Assembly (NCBI GenBank): GCA_026168455.1 | Contig: CM047427.1 | Location: 38,630,905-38,694,904, forward strand | Source: Theocolax elegans | Lineage: Eukaryota; Arthropoda; Insecta; Hymenoptera; Cerocephalidae | Direction: 5' to 3' | DNA: 64,000 nt | Shown: piece by piece, positions 31,475 through 42,799 of the stretch | Position numbering within the stretch: the first letter of the stretch is position 1 | How the letters are laid out: each line of letters starts with the position of its first letter | The notes under the pieces: model-generated | Databases searched by the model: none | What the model was told of the DNA's origin: nothing | Seen by the model: the letters and a program-made list of their open reading frames with translations, nothing else | Program-made: the position numbers and the translations under genes

Positions 31475-31477
<3 letters not shown>
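30440..31477 (+). repeat. 3' LTR of the Gypsy element
   Basis: The LTR starts TGTAACGG after the polypurine tract and probably ends at CTGTTACA (31470-31477), giving TG...CA with inverted hexamers TGTAAC/GTTACA. A hairpin AAGTCGG...CCGACTT is followed by AATAAAA at about 31068, a likely poly(A) signal. ATAT follows outside, as it precedes 22990. An earlier end (around 31336) cannot be excluded without a second identical LTR. Confidence 0.65.

Positions 31478-31506
<29 letters not shown>
31475..31506. repeat. (TA)n microsatellite
   Basis: About fifteen TA dinucleotides lie just beyond the proposed LTR end, so the insertion target was probably a TA repeat. Confidence 0.85.
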
Positions 31507-31507
<1 letters not shown>

Positions 31508-31559
31508 CCGCAGATTATCTTGCCAGTGTCGCGGTTCATCTTGCGATAGACGTCTAAGG

Positions 31560-31606
31560 TAAGATCTCCAGTTCCTTACTGAGGAGTCCAAACTGGAGAT
31601 CGAGGA
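31560..31606. repeat. Short hairpin
   Basis: GATCTCCAGTT and AACTGGAGATC (11 bases each) form a perfect inverted repeat separated by 17 bases. No function can be assigned. Confidence 0.6.
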
Positions 31607-31742
31607 CGAAACGCCTTTAATTTTTTTTTAAAGGCCGTGCTTTAGGAAATGCCACTAGCCATTAGTCGACAAAGAGTAGAATGGATCTGGTTTATTATAA
31701 AGTAAAACATTTAGTTCTCAGATACCGGTATTATATATTATA

Positions 31743-31970
31743 CACATAAAGAAGAAGAAACGTTTGCAACAACATCAGCCTGACATAGTAAGATGCGACG
31801 GCCTAAAGTAAAACTTTATGACAGCATCCGGGGGGGAGTAACAGTCGAGTGGAAGAACCCTACCTGTGTGATCTGACAGGGTGTTTTTAGTGGGTATTCC
31901 CTTGTTGTACGGTGGAGCACGAGTATTTCGACTCCTGACATGTTATAACATATTTTTAGCAAGTCGAAAA
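31743..31970 (+). pseudogene. Probable R1-type LINE 3' end fragment
   Basis: GAAGAAACGTTTGCAACAAC followed by ATCAGCCTGACATAGTAAGATGCGA resembles the minus strand of 6830-6750 (GAAGAAACGTTAGCAATAAC, CAGCCTGACGTAATATTGTGCGA). It would be the last codons of ORF2 plus the 3' UTR of the same LINE family. Confidence 0.5.
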
Positions 31971-32164
31971 ATTTTACTATTACAAAACTTCCTCTGTGAG
32001 AAAACGAAGATACATAAAGTTATTACATACCTGATTACAAATTATTTAATGTTCATTCTGGCCTCTGCCCTTAAAACCTTTACGTATTTGGTCAGATTAT
32101 GATGAAAGTTTCTATATTGCATACATATGTACATAGTATACTAATTTAAATAATCTCAATTTAG

Positions 32165-32387
32165 GTATCGCATATGAACGAAGAAAATCAAGTGTACTTG
32201 TTAAAATATAATGACAGTATTTTAGTTATAACCTTAGCAAAATTGTATAAATTTTGTGGACAAGAAATTTTGAAATATCCAACTATTGATAGTAGTGATA
32301 AGAGTTCAAATGGAGCAGTAATTGGAGAATGCTTATTCGCCGTTATTAAGGTTCTTATAAATTTAACACATCGGTTCAACAGAAAGT
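32165..32387 (+). CDS. Candidate host exon (possibly WAPL-like)
   Basis: An acceptor-like CTCAATTTAG precedes 32165 and a strong donor GTAAGT follows 32387. The 223 bases between are open in one frame: YLLKYNDSILVITLAKLYKF ... GECLFAVIKVLINLTHRFN. The composition is that of an ordinary cytosolic helical-repeat protein, unlike the transposon remnants around it. The CL-AVI-VLINLTH pattern recalls the conserved C-terminal domain of the cohesin-release factor WAPL, but this is from memory and weak. No neighbouring exon was recognised within the window. It could also be a pseudo-exon left by duplication. Confidence 0.35.
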
Positions 32388-32479
32388 GTAAGTTATACTT
32401 GATTAAAATATTATATTTATTTACTAACCATATTACCTCGGTCGCTAACGCTCCCTCGGTTGAATTCCGCTTTTGAGGT

Positions 32480-32985
32480 TAAATGTTGATTATAAAGTGT
32501 AATACTTAAATCAGTTAATTATAAATATATTTTAAATGTTTTAAATATAATTATTTTACCTAATTTTTTAACTAATTTTTTATAACTTTTGTCATGTGTT
32601 ATAATCTGTTAATTAAAATTTATTATTGTATTATTAAAACAAAAAAAAATTATAAAATATATACAACTTATATTATCTTTACTCATCATGATATTTAACT
32701 ATAAAATTTTATACTTGAATGTTGGTTAATTTTATTTTCTCTTTGCATTTACAGGCTTGAGACTGTCATATTATGAATGTAATATTAATCAGTTGACGAA
32801 CGTAATATTATCTACAAATTAAAAAAATACAAATAAAATAGAGATTAAAATATGCTAAAACAGTTGCAAAATTTTAAAGACACTTTTGAATAATATATGT
32901 TGCAAAATTATTATATGTATAAATTATTTAATTATTTAAATGCCTCGATATAATTATGTTCAAAATATGGCTGCATTAAAAATAA
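32480..32985. other. AT-rich non-coding stretch
   Basis: No gene or bounded repeat could be supported. Confidence 0.4.
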
Positions 32986-32989
32986 AATA

Positions 32990-35030
32990 GTACCACATAT
33001 TGCAGATAGTTTATTATTTTTAAAAATGGTTTTTTTTGCTAATAATTTTGTTAATAAATGTCGCTAATAGCAGACAAATGATATTATTAATGTTTACAGT
33101 TATAAAAGTTATTAGTATTAAAATTGTAGTATAAACAGTTTTAATGTGATGTAAAAAATTTAGTAAATTGAATTAAAATTAATATTGTCTGATTTATGAC
33201 GCTTGATTCAGACAATTAATTATTTTAAAAATTTATTTTCCTTAAATAATTTATATTAAAAATGTCGCTTTATGCAGACAATTTATTATTTCAAACATTT
33301 AGTTTAAATAAGGAATTTATATAAAAAATATCGCTCAAAATGCAGCGAATTTGTTATTTCAAAAATGTATTTTTCGTAAGTAATTTAGATAGAAAATATC
33401 GCTTAATGCAGACAATAATTATGTTCAAACATTAGTTTACGTAAGAAAATTATATAAAGCTTAATGCAGACAATTTGTTATCCCAAAAATGTATTTTTCG
33501 TAAGTAATTTATACAAAAAATGTCGCTTAATGCAGACAATTATTATTTTAAAACATTAGTTTACGTAAGGAAATTATATAAAGAATCGCTTCATGCAGAT
33601 AATTTATTATTTGAAAAAATAATTTTTTATGAGTAAATTATATAACAAATGTCGCTTGATACTAACAATTTAAAAAAAAATTCAAATAAATTTTATTTAT
33701 GAGTAATTCATATAAATAATGTTGCCTTATGCAGACAGTTTGATACTTTATACATTTGTTCATTTTAATCTACTTTTTTTTGTAACAACATTTTCAGTTG
33801 AAATAATGACATTATTAATATTAAATGAATACTAAATTAAAAAATTAAAATCAATTATATTTTTATTTTTTTTATGTTTGAGTTTTTTAATATCAAAAAT
33901 GAAATTTTTATTTAAAAATTATTAATTATTTTCAAACACTTCAGAAAAAAACTACATTAGTCGTATATATTATTGCAGTATCACTTAAAATCGTTTTCAT
34001 TTACATTAAGTATTTCTGCAGACAAATGATATTATTAATGTTTACAGTTATAAAAGTTATTAGTATTAAAATTGTAGTATAAACAGTTTTAATGTGATGT
34101 AAAAAATTTAGTAAATTGAATTAAAATTAATATTGTCTGATTTATGACGCTTGATTCAGACAATTAATTATTTTAAAAATTTATTTTCCTTAAATAATTT
34201 ATATTAAAAATGTCGCTTTATGCAGACAATTATTATTTCAAACATTTAGTTTAAATAAGGAATTTATATAAAAAATATCGCTCAAAATGCAGCGAATTTG
34301 TTATTTCAAAAATGTATTTTTCGTAAGTAATTTAGATAGAAAATATCGCTTAATGCAGACAATTATTATTTTAAAACATTAGTTTACGTAAGAAAATTAT
34401 ATAAAGCTTAATGCAGACAATTTGTTATCCCAAAAATGTATTTTTCGTAAGTAATTTATACAAAAAATGTCGCTTAATGCAGACAATTATTATTTTAAAA
34501 CATTAGTTTACGTAAGAAAATTATATAAAGCTTAATGCAGACAATTTGTTATCCCAAAAATGTATTTTTCGTAAGTAATTTATACAAAAAATGTCGCTTA
34601 ATGCAGACAATAATTATGTTCAAAATATGGCTGCATTAAAAATAAAATAGTACCACATATTGCAGATAGTTTATTATTTTTAAAAATGGTTTTTTTTGCT
34701 AATAATTTTGTTAATAAATGTCGCTAATAGCAGACAAATGATATTATTAATGTTTACAGTTATAAAAGTTATTAGTATTAAAATTGTAGTATAAACAGTT
34801 TTAATGTGATGTAAAAAATTTAGTAAATTGAATTAAAATTAATATTGTCTGATTTATGACGCTTGATTCAGACAATTAATTATTTTAAAAATTTATTTTC
34901 CTTAAATAATTTATATTAAAAATGTCGCTTTATGCAGACAATTATTATTTCAAACATTTAGTTTAAATAAGGAATTTATATAAAAAATATCGCTCAAAAT
35001 GCAGCGAATTTGTTATTTATAAACCTACTT
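32990..35030 (-). repeat. Tandem satellite attached to the Helitron 3' side
   Basis: Units of roughly 60-130 bases share a core like GTCGCTTNATGCAGACAATT followed by TTATTTNAAAA and a TTACGTAAG or TTCGTAAG block. A longer module starting GCAGACAAATGATATTATTA occurs at about 33071, 34018 and 34732, giving a higher-order pattern with spacings near 950 and 714. The array abuts the truncated end of the Helitron helicase at about 35030. A diverged version lies in the same relation to the helicase fragment at 52691. Confidence 0.8.
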
Positions 35031-36920
35031 TTTTCAAATGATTGACCTTGTGATTTGTTTATTGTCATAGCAAAACTTGGTCTAATAGGAAATTGTCGTC
35101 TTACCATATTAAAGGGAATTTTATCCTTTGATGGACTTAAATCTATTCTTGGAATCATTACGATTTGTCCTGAATTTTGTTCTGTTATAATTTAACCATA
35201 TATAGTATATTATTTTAATTTGGTAATAAAGAGTCTGGTGCCATTACATAAACCTCCATTTAAATTCATATTCCTAAGTAACATAATGATCATTCCTTTC
35301 TTTAACACTCATTTATGGGGTGGTAAATCATTTGGCATTAAAGAATTTAAAAATTCAATCGTAATTGATTCGTCTAATTTATTATTTTCATCATTATTAA
35401 AACTATCGATGATCAAATATACTTTACTGTCACCTTTAATTCTTTCAACAATTTCATTATTAATAGCTAAAACGTCATTATTTCTTGGAGAAAGTATAAC
35501 TTTGTATTTAAGAGTAGATAAATTGTTGTTTTTTATTTTATGTCCAAATATATCATCAATCGAATTATTAAAAGTAATAAATTCATTAGTAATTTTTGTT
35601 ACTTTATTATCAATTTCAAATTTTGTATCGTTTTTATTTTCTCCAATATCTAATATAATCACGTTTTAAACATACTATTTTGATTGATTAATCGTAAATT
35701 ATTATTTAAAGTTAACTTTTGGAATAAACGCCATAACGAACTACTTTTAACGCATTATTCTAGTATTTGAGTTCTGTTTCCATAACGAACTATAGGTAGT
35801 GTTTGTCGAAAATCACCAGATGTTACTAATATTTTACCACCGAATGGTTTATTATTGCGACATAAATCTTTGACAAAAAATATCTATAGTATATAATGCA
35901 TATTTTGAAGTGATTGATTTTTGTCCCAAATAATTAATTCAATATTTTTTAATATTTTACCTAATTTTAAATTGGAAGAAATATTACATGTTGATTGTTC
36001 ATTTTCAAAAATGGTGTTTTTTGCTAATAATTTTGTTAATAAATGTCGCTAATAGCAGACAAACGATATTATTTTTAAATATAAATTTAATTGAATAGTA
36101 ATTTGAATATCGAATGTATAGTTTTACCACCTATTAATAAATTTGCCGCAATACCTGTCCAAGCAACAGCTAACTCTGGTATTTTATTCAATTTCACAAA
36201 TTTTATTATAGTATTTAATAAATAACTTTTTCCACTACCACCAGGACCATCAATGAACTATAAATTGTTTTTACTTTTATCGTTGAGGGCGTTTATTACT
36301 ATATCAAATATTAGTTTTTGTTCAGTTGTTAAAGATTTTAGTAATATTTTTATTTCTTCAATTTCATTATTGATATCATCAATAACATTCGAATCTAAGT
36401 AAATTTCATTATCAATTTTTGGTAGTTTAAATTGTTCCAATGTTAAATGGTGCATTGATAAAATGTTGTCTGTAATTCTTAGAGCTTTTTGTTCTCCTAA
36501 ATTTTCAGGTAATCTTGGGTCAAAAAAATGTTCTTTATATTTGTTATAAAGTTGCAATCCATCACAGTTGCAATCAAAAGATAGAATGAAAGCGAAAAGT
36601 TCACATAGTGCGTGTGTAAATTGAAAGCAACAATTTTCTTGTAAACATTTATCCCATTCATTATCAGTAATGATTAAATCTCTCTTCATGTATGCTTCAT
36701 AAAATGTATCATAAACAGTGCCATTAAGTGATCGTAAATCTTCAAATGATTCGGCACCACGTACATGTAGTAGCAATAATCTAAGGAAAAATCGTTCTCT
36801 ATCTTTAGGATTTACATGAAACATTCTTACTAATGTAGATTTATTGAATTTTTTTCGTTGATTCCACACTTTCTTCATTTTATCGTAAACATAAAATTGG
36901 GGGATTTCAGAATACAAAAA
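35030..36920 (-). pseudogene. Helitron helicase domain, decayed
   Basis: On the minus strand, 36917-36258 gives one 219-codon ORF from the region between Rep and helicase. Next comes the Walker A motif GPGGSGKSYL near 36230, then AVAWTGIAANLLIGGKTIH near 36150. The segment 36010-36075 is a satellite fragment inserted in the coding region. A degenerate Walker B (WDKNQS) at about 35925 and motif SGDFRQTLPIV at about 35810 follow. The 35662-35309 ORF (VILSPRNNDVLAINNEIVE) and [12 protein letters not shown] at 35040-35075 complete the helicase series. This matches the Pif1-type helicase of Helitron RepHel proteins, which would unwind DNA during rolling-circle transposition. Several stops and the loss of the acidic Walker B residue show it is dead. 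Confidence 0.85.
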
Positions 36921-38460
36921 TTACTTTACTTTTGCATCAGATTTATTTAATAGAAACCAACTTGTCAATGTTGTTTCATAATTTTTGTTAATTAATTTAT
37001 ATTCAGATCCTTCTTGAAAATAAACATATTGTTGATCTTCAAGATGTAAAGCCAATCTATATATTGCATGTGACTGAGAGTGCAATTTGAATTCCTTCAA
37101 ACGATAAATAGCCTCGGGCGGACAAATGTACCTCGTAGAAATATATTGTGAGATTTCATGATAATTTGTTATATTTTGTTTCTGCACCTTTTCAACTTCA
37201 ACATTGTTAGTTTCCATATTACTAAATTTTATTAAATCTGTGTCTGGAACTTTGTAAGGATACTTAAATAAGTATTTTACAGATTTTATTGTACTACATA
37301 TTTTTACATTTATATGACATTCAAGTTTTAGAAGTAAATGTGGATTATATGGAATAACAAAAGTATTATCCGCAGGTTAGTTTTTGGAGTATATAATTAG
37401 TGATCCATCATTCCGTCTGCGATAAATAGGATAACCATTATGAGATAATTCTGTTTGTGAAGTAAAACATTTTGGAAAATTTTTTGTGCAATACGTTTTA
37501 GTTTCATGCATGGAGACACTATTTTTATTTTGTACTTCACAAGGGCCATGAATCATATTTTATTTTACTAACTCATATAATCTTGGAAATTTGCTTCAAT
37601 TAGGAATTTCAGCACATATGAGACTATTAATTTGATCTGTGTTTTGAATTTTATCTTTTTCATCTAACCATAATAACATATGAATATGAGGCAATCCGCG
37701 TTTTTGAAATTCGATTACGTAAATGTATGAATTCATTTTACCAAAAATTTCTTCCTGCAGTAACTCGTTCATTAATACCTTTACTTTCTGATCAAATACT
37801 CGTACTATTAGATCTGGTCTATCGAGTGTATCTTTGTATTCTAATAAGTTTTCTGTAATTTCTTTCCATTTTGGATTACATGTCATTGTTACAAAAATGT
37901 CCGGTTTCCATTATTTTGCATTATGGTTGTTGCATCTAAAAAGTTCTGTTGCATTGCTCTTGGGCTGCCTATAAAACTAGATAGAAAAATAACCATTTTA
38001 CTAATTGAAATATTTTCATTACTATATCTATTGTTAAGTTGATCCATTAAACCTTTATATTGTTCTGTTCGTATATTATGTTGATCTTTTCTTATAAAAT
38101 ATAAACGATTATTTTCAACTTTCGTCCACGAATTGAGAATAAATTGGTTGGATAAACTTTTGAGATTTAAACATGGATTAAATTCTTTTGGTATTCTAAA
38201 TCTGTATGAATAATAATGTAAAGCAGTTATATTATCATATTTTCGTTCACCTGAACGTTTCATAAATGGTTCCCAACCTGAATCACCATATGGAAATATT
38301 AATGGATATACCATCGGATCAATATCTTTGTTAATAATTGCAATTGTTTGAGGTTTTTTTCCTTTTTGAAAAATACATATATCTCTATTGGAAGGTGGTT
38401 CTCCATTTTCTCCAACATATACGATAGCAACTTCATTGCAAACCGCTATTTGTGATTTAT
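36921..38460 (-). pseudogene. Helitron Rep (HUH nuclease) domain, decayed
   Basis: On the minus strand, ORFs 38314-37889 and 37886-37596 are only 2 bases apart and probably one broken frame. The HUH motif is seen as FQKRGLPHIHML near 37680. A KYLFKYPYK stretch near 37255 corresponds to the tyrosine motif (KYLxKYxxK) that cuts and rejoins DNA ends. ORF 37217-36921 (YISTRYICPPEAIYRLKEF) follows and leads into the helicase part. Stops lie near 37595-37560 and 37376. Together with the flanking parts this makes up a Helitron RepHel gene that is no longer translatable as one protein. Confidence 0.85.
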
Positions 38461-38464
38461 TTTT

Positions 38465-39106
38465 TTATTTTTTATCTCTAGTTAAATACATTTTAATTTC
38501 TTGAACTGGACCATTTAATTCAGTTAAACCTGCATGTTCTTCTTTTTCGATTTCATGCATCAGTTTATATGCATTTGCAAATGGATTTATTTCACGTAGT
38601 ACACTATCTAATTCTAGTATTAATTCGTTGTCTAAATTGTTCTGATGACATTGAGATAATCTATATTCATTTGCTATTTTATTGTTTAGTATATATAATT
38701 GGCCAAATTTTGGACTTTCAGATTCATTTGGATGTAAAGCATACGTAGTGTGGTAAATTTGATCACAAATTTTTAATACTTGCAGTCCAGCAGTAGTAAA
38801 ATGAGCTAATTTTGCACCAAAACTTGCAAATGCTAATAAATTGCTGTAAATTCTTATATTTTGTTTAAAATTTTTATCTTTAATAGATTGTCCTAATAAA
38901 TAAGTTTTGAAAGTTTCAGGATACGGAGTGATACTTTCAAGTTTTACTTTGTTTCTATGAAAACAATCGGCATACTTATTATCTTTTTTTATTTCGTTTC
39001 TGAAATATATTGCTTCGCAAAATTGACATTCGTAAATAAGTTTTCCAAGGTAATTGCACTCAATTGTAGAATCATAAAATTCTGCCAACTTATGTACTTT
39101 GGTCAT
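38465..39106 (-). pseudogene. Helitron RepHel N-terminal region with Cys/His cluster
   Basis: This 213-codon ORF sits upstream of the Rep domain in the same orientation. It contains YLGKLIYECQFCEAIYF and CFHRNK, a C-x2-C and C-x-H pair that fits the zinc-finger-like motif often found before Helitron Rep. It is separated from the next ORF by about 150 bases with a stop. Part of the same dead RepHel gene. Confidence 0.7.
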
Positions 39107-40195
39107 TTGTTTTCATTTTTACTTTTAGTTATTAGAATTTACTTTTTTCTAGATTGGGATACACTACATTTTCGTTTTCGGTCTGTTTCACTCTTCATTT
39201 TAAAGGTTTCATTTTTTTCAACTTCAAATTTTGAAGCCCGAAATTTGTGTATTTGATCTGGTTCAGCTATTTTATGTGCCTTAATCATTTGTTTTCTTTT
39301 CTCACGCTTTATTCTAGAGATTTCTTTTTTTTATCTGCAGATTGTGATGCTCTAAACTTACGTTGTCGTTCTGCTTCGGCTAATATTTGTTCTTCAGTCA
39401 TTTGTATTCTTTTCTTGGTTTTTATTACTGAGATTTCTTTTTTTTTTATCTGCAGTTGAGATGCTCTAAACTTACGTTGTCGTTCTGCTTCGGCTAATTT
39501 TTGTTCTTCAGTCAGCTGTATTCCTGTCTTAGTTTTTATTACTGAGAGTTCTTTTTTTTATCTGCAGATTGAGATACTCTAAACTCACGCACTCGCTTTG
39601 CCTCAGCTAATTTGTATTCTTCAGTCATTTGTTCTCTTTTCTTGCTTTTTATTATTGAGATTTCTTTCTTTTTATCTGCAGATTGAAATGTTCTAAAATT
39701 ACGTTGTCGTTCTGCTTCGGCTAATTTTTGTTCTTCAGTCATTTGTATTCTTTTCTTGGTTTTTATTACTGAGATTTCTTTTTTTTTATCCGCAGATTTA
39801 GATGTTCTAAACTCACGCACTCGCTTTGCCTAAGCTAATTTGTATTCTTCAGTCATTTGTATTCTTTACTTGGTTTTTATTATTGAGATTTCTTTCTTTT
39901 TATCTGCAGATTGAGATATTCTAAACTCACGCATTCGCTTTGCCTCAGCTAATTTGTATTTTTCAGTCATTTGTTCTCTTTTCTTGCTGTCTATTATTGA
40001 GATTTCTTTGTTTTATCTGCAGATTGAGATGCTATAAACTCACGCACTCGCTTTGTCTCAGCTAATTTGTATTTTTCAGTCATTTGTTCTCTTTGCCTGC
40101 TTTTTATAATTCAGATTTTTTTTTATCTTCAGATTGTGATGCTTAAACTTACGTTGTCGTTCTGCTTCGGCTATTTTTTGTTCTTGAGTCATTTG
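39107..40195 (-). repeat. Tandem coding minisatellite (38-residue repeats) of the Helitron ORF
   Basis: At least eight units of 108-120 bases follow one another, marked by TTCAGTCAT at about 39395, 39510, 39629, 39737, 39852, 39970, 40078 and a variant near 40187. On the minus strand each encodes about 38 residues of the form MTEEQKLAEAERQRNFR then SADKKKEISIIK. A 93-codon frame (39820-39539) is still open across more than two units. It would form a charged, helical N-terminal extension of RepHel, resembling the Arg/Glu-rich repeats seen at the start of some Helitron proteins. Confidence 0.8.
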
Positions 40196-40780
40196 TTTTA
40201 TAGTCAGTTAATCGATAGCTTTTTTAATTATCTATCGATTCAGATAGATTTGCATTGTACGATAGAGAAACGTGTATGTTTTGAAGCAACCCTTAACGTT
40301 ATATTATATAATATAGAGATTATTAATATTATTTAATTTTTTATATTATTTTAATAATTTAAATTTTTTATTTATATTTAATATTATTTTATAATTTAAT
40401 TTTTACTTATAGGCAGTCAATCGATAGCTTTTTAAATCTATTTTTTAATTAAATCTTAAGGGTTATTTATCTTGTGTTAAACCCCCCTTTATTTGAATTG
40501 TTAGATAATTAAAAAAGCTATCGATCGACTGCCTATAAGTCAAAATTAAATAACGCAAAATACCCCTTTTAGTCGGATAATGTTAAAGGTTGTTTCAAAA
40601 TATACATGCTTCCCTTACAAGTGTGTGTTGCCCAATTGGAATCCAGCTGAATGGATAGATAATTAAAAACGCTATCGATTGACTCCCTATAAGTCAAAAT
40701 TAAATACTGCAAAGTATCCCTTTTAATCGAATAACGTTAAGGGTTTTTTCAAAATATTCACGTCTTGACGCATTTTATTA
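40195..40780. repeat. Inverted and direct repeats around a 136-bp palindrome
   Basis: ACTTATAGGCAGTC then AATCGATAGCTTTTTAA at 40405-40436 is mirrored at 40509-40540. The same motif recurs at 40195-40225 (left arm orientation) and 40655-40695 (right arm orientation). Similarity extends outward (CCTTTAACGTTA and TTTGAAACAACC blocks) at about 40270-40300, 40585-40605 and 40730-40755. It sits next to the 5' side of the Helitron and may be its terminal region or a separate MITE. Confidence 0.6.
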
Positions 40781-40789
40781 CGTAAATTT

Positions 40790-41690
40790 CTGTATGTGCG
40801 TGTGCGTGATCATACATACACATACGTACATACATACATGCATACATGCACATTTATGAACATTTATATTTGTTGAAAAAACAATATATTTTAATTAAAC
40901 TATGGTATTAGCAAACAGTTGAAATGCTGGTGTTACCAGTGACGTGTTGTTATTACAGCGCTGAAATTACTGGTGAAATATCAAACGTATTTTTTACGTC
41001 CCTAAGTATTAAATTCTTATTCCACATTAGTTTTTGTGAAATTAATAATGATTTAACTAAGAATAACTGTGTCCAGAGAAAAAAAATACTTTATTTCGTT
41101 CTTTTAAAAACGAACGCAGTATTATCATCATGATATTCCGTAGCATGAAGGTATTACTGCGGTGCATCATTATCTTACTCTTTATACTACGTTATAAAAT
41201 ATACTGATTGTTCTCTAAAGTATAAAATTAATCATTAACAACTTGAATTATTCTTTAATATACTTATGTTGATCGAATTTAGTAAGTCACATTTATTTTA
41301 CATCAACGTAAAGCAACTTTTGCACGAATCGCAGTAATATCTACATACGCAGTAATACCCTCACTTAGCACAGCACTAGTCACAATCGGAAAGATTATAA
41401 CTGATCGATTTTATATAAATAAACCACAATTGTAAGTTTTTAATTGACTTTGAACGTATTCCTGTATATAATATATGAATAAATTTGTTATACCAATTGC
41501 AAATCCACTGTCCCATATCAGTTGGACAACGAAACAATATTTGTATACATTTTTCATCGTAAGAACGTTGTTTAATATTGTTCATAGCGGATAAAAAAAA
41601 TTGTATCTTGCATTTTAAAATGTGGATTTAATTTCATATATTTATACATATACCTATCATCTAACATTCCATACGCTGTATTGCCATCTT
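40790..41690. other. Non-coding stretch with a (CATA)n-like tract
   Basis: A CATA/CATG-rich microsatellite lies at about 40812-40852. No gene was recognised in the remainder. Confidence 0.45.
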
Positions 41691-41699
41691 GTTGAATTA

Positions 41700-41790
41700 T
41701 AAATCGTATCCGGACGTTTCATCGTAAGGACTATTCATCGCAAGTACTTCTCATTGCATGGACTTTTCATCGTAATGATGGAATTTTCAA
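41700..41790 (+). repeat. Minisatellite of GGACTTTTCATCG type
   Basis: Four to five diverged units of about 18 bases (GGACTTTTCATCGTAA and variants) occur here. The inverse complement of the same unit is repeated at 42105-42260. Confidence 0.65.
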
Positions 41791-42004
41791 TACATTACAT
41801 TATCCAAATCCGTCAAGTTTACGGGATACATGTTTAAAGATACTTGTTTTAATGAACACTTATTCAAATTATTATTTGTATTTTTTGTATTTGTTATTTT
41901 CCTAAAAATAATGTATTTCAGAAATGAATAAAAAAACAATGTTAAATTGAAACGTTCCAATTATTTAAGAATTAATTTCCCATTTTTAATTTCCCCTCTT
42001 TAAT

Positions 42005-42095
42005 TGGTTATTGGGTATTAGGGTTATTGGATATTAGGGTTATTGGGTAGTGGGGTATTGGGGTATTGGGGTATTAGGGTTATTGGGTACGTTCG
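42005..42095 (+). repeat. Minisatellite of GGGTTATTGGGTATTA type
   Basis: Units of 8-17 bases such as TATTAGGGTTATTGG and TATTGGGG follow one another. They resemble telomere repeats only superficially. Confidence 0.7.
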
Positions 42096-42104
42096 TACAA
42101 TGAC

Positions 42105-42260
42105 AATTCCATCTTTGCGATGAAAAGTCCGTGCAATGAAAATTCCTTGCAATGAAAAGTCCCTGCGATAAAAAGTCCGTGCGATAAAAAGTCCGTGCGG
42201 TATAAAGTCCGTCATGAAACATCCGATAATGAAATGTTCTGCGACGAAACGTCCGTGACC
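42105..42260 (-). repeat. Inverted counterpart of the 41700 minisatellite
   Basis: About nine units such as GCGATAAAAAGTCCGT and GCAATGAAAAGTCC run here, the reverse complement of the units at 41700-41790. The two arrays are about 310 bases apart and could pair. Confidence 0.65.
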
Positions 42261-42799
42261 CATTACAAATTCATGATTAATTTCTAGAAATTTATATTTT
42301 TTCAATTTTCTTTACTAAACTATTAGCATAATTTTGATGAAAATTTTTATTCAGTTATAATGAGTGTAGACTTATTATAAAATTATCGTATGTTACACAG
42401 AGAAAAAAAACTGCGTTGAATATTAATTAAATTAATTAATTTACTAATTATTACATTTTAAATTAATTTAAGGTCATTATAAATGTATGTTTTCTTTTCA
42501 TATTATTAAATTTACTTTAACATAATATAAAATTAAGTATACTATAACAATTCTTGGGTTATTTATTATTGAAACGCAAAATATTAGGTATTAACCTTAT
42601 AACATTTATTAGATGCAAAAAAGCAACAATTTTACGACAACAATTTTAATTATAAATTAAAATGGAAACAATTTTTTTCGCAGAATTTGTTCAATTATCT
42701 ATAATTTATATAAATGCCGCATTAGACAAAGGTAACTACGGTTTTTTTGATATTTTCTATTTTTAATATTTTACTCCAAATTTACTGGAAAGTCCACTT

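Noticed and set aside
39107..40195. CRISPR-like array
   Set aside because: The units are contiguous coding repeats without unique spacers, in a eukaryotic Helitron.
42005..42095. Interstitial telomere repeat
   Set aside because: Units such as TATTAGGGTTATTGG are irregular and do not match the insect TTAGG repeat.
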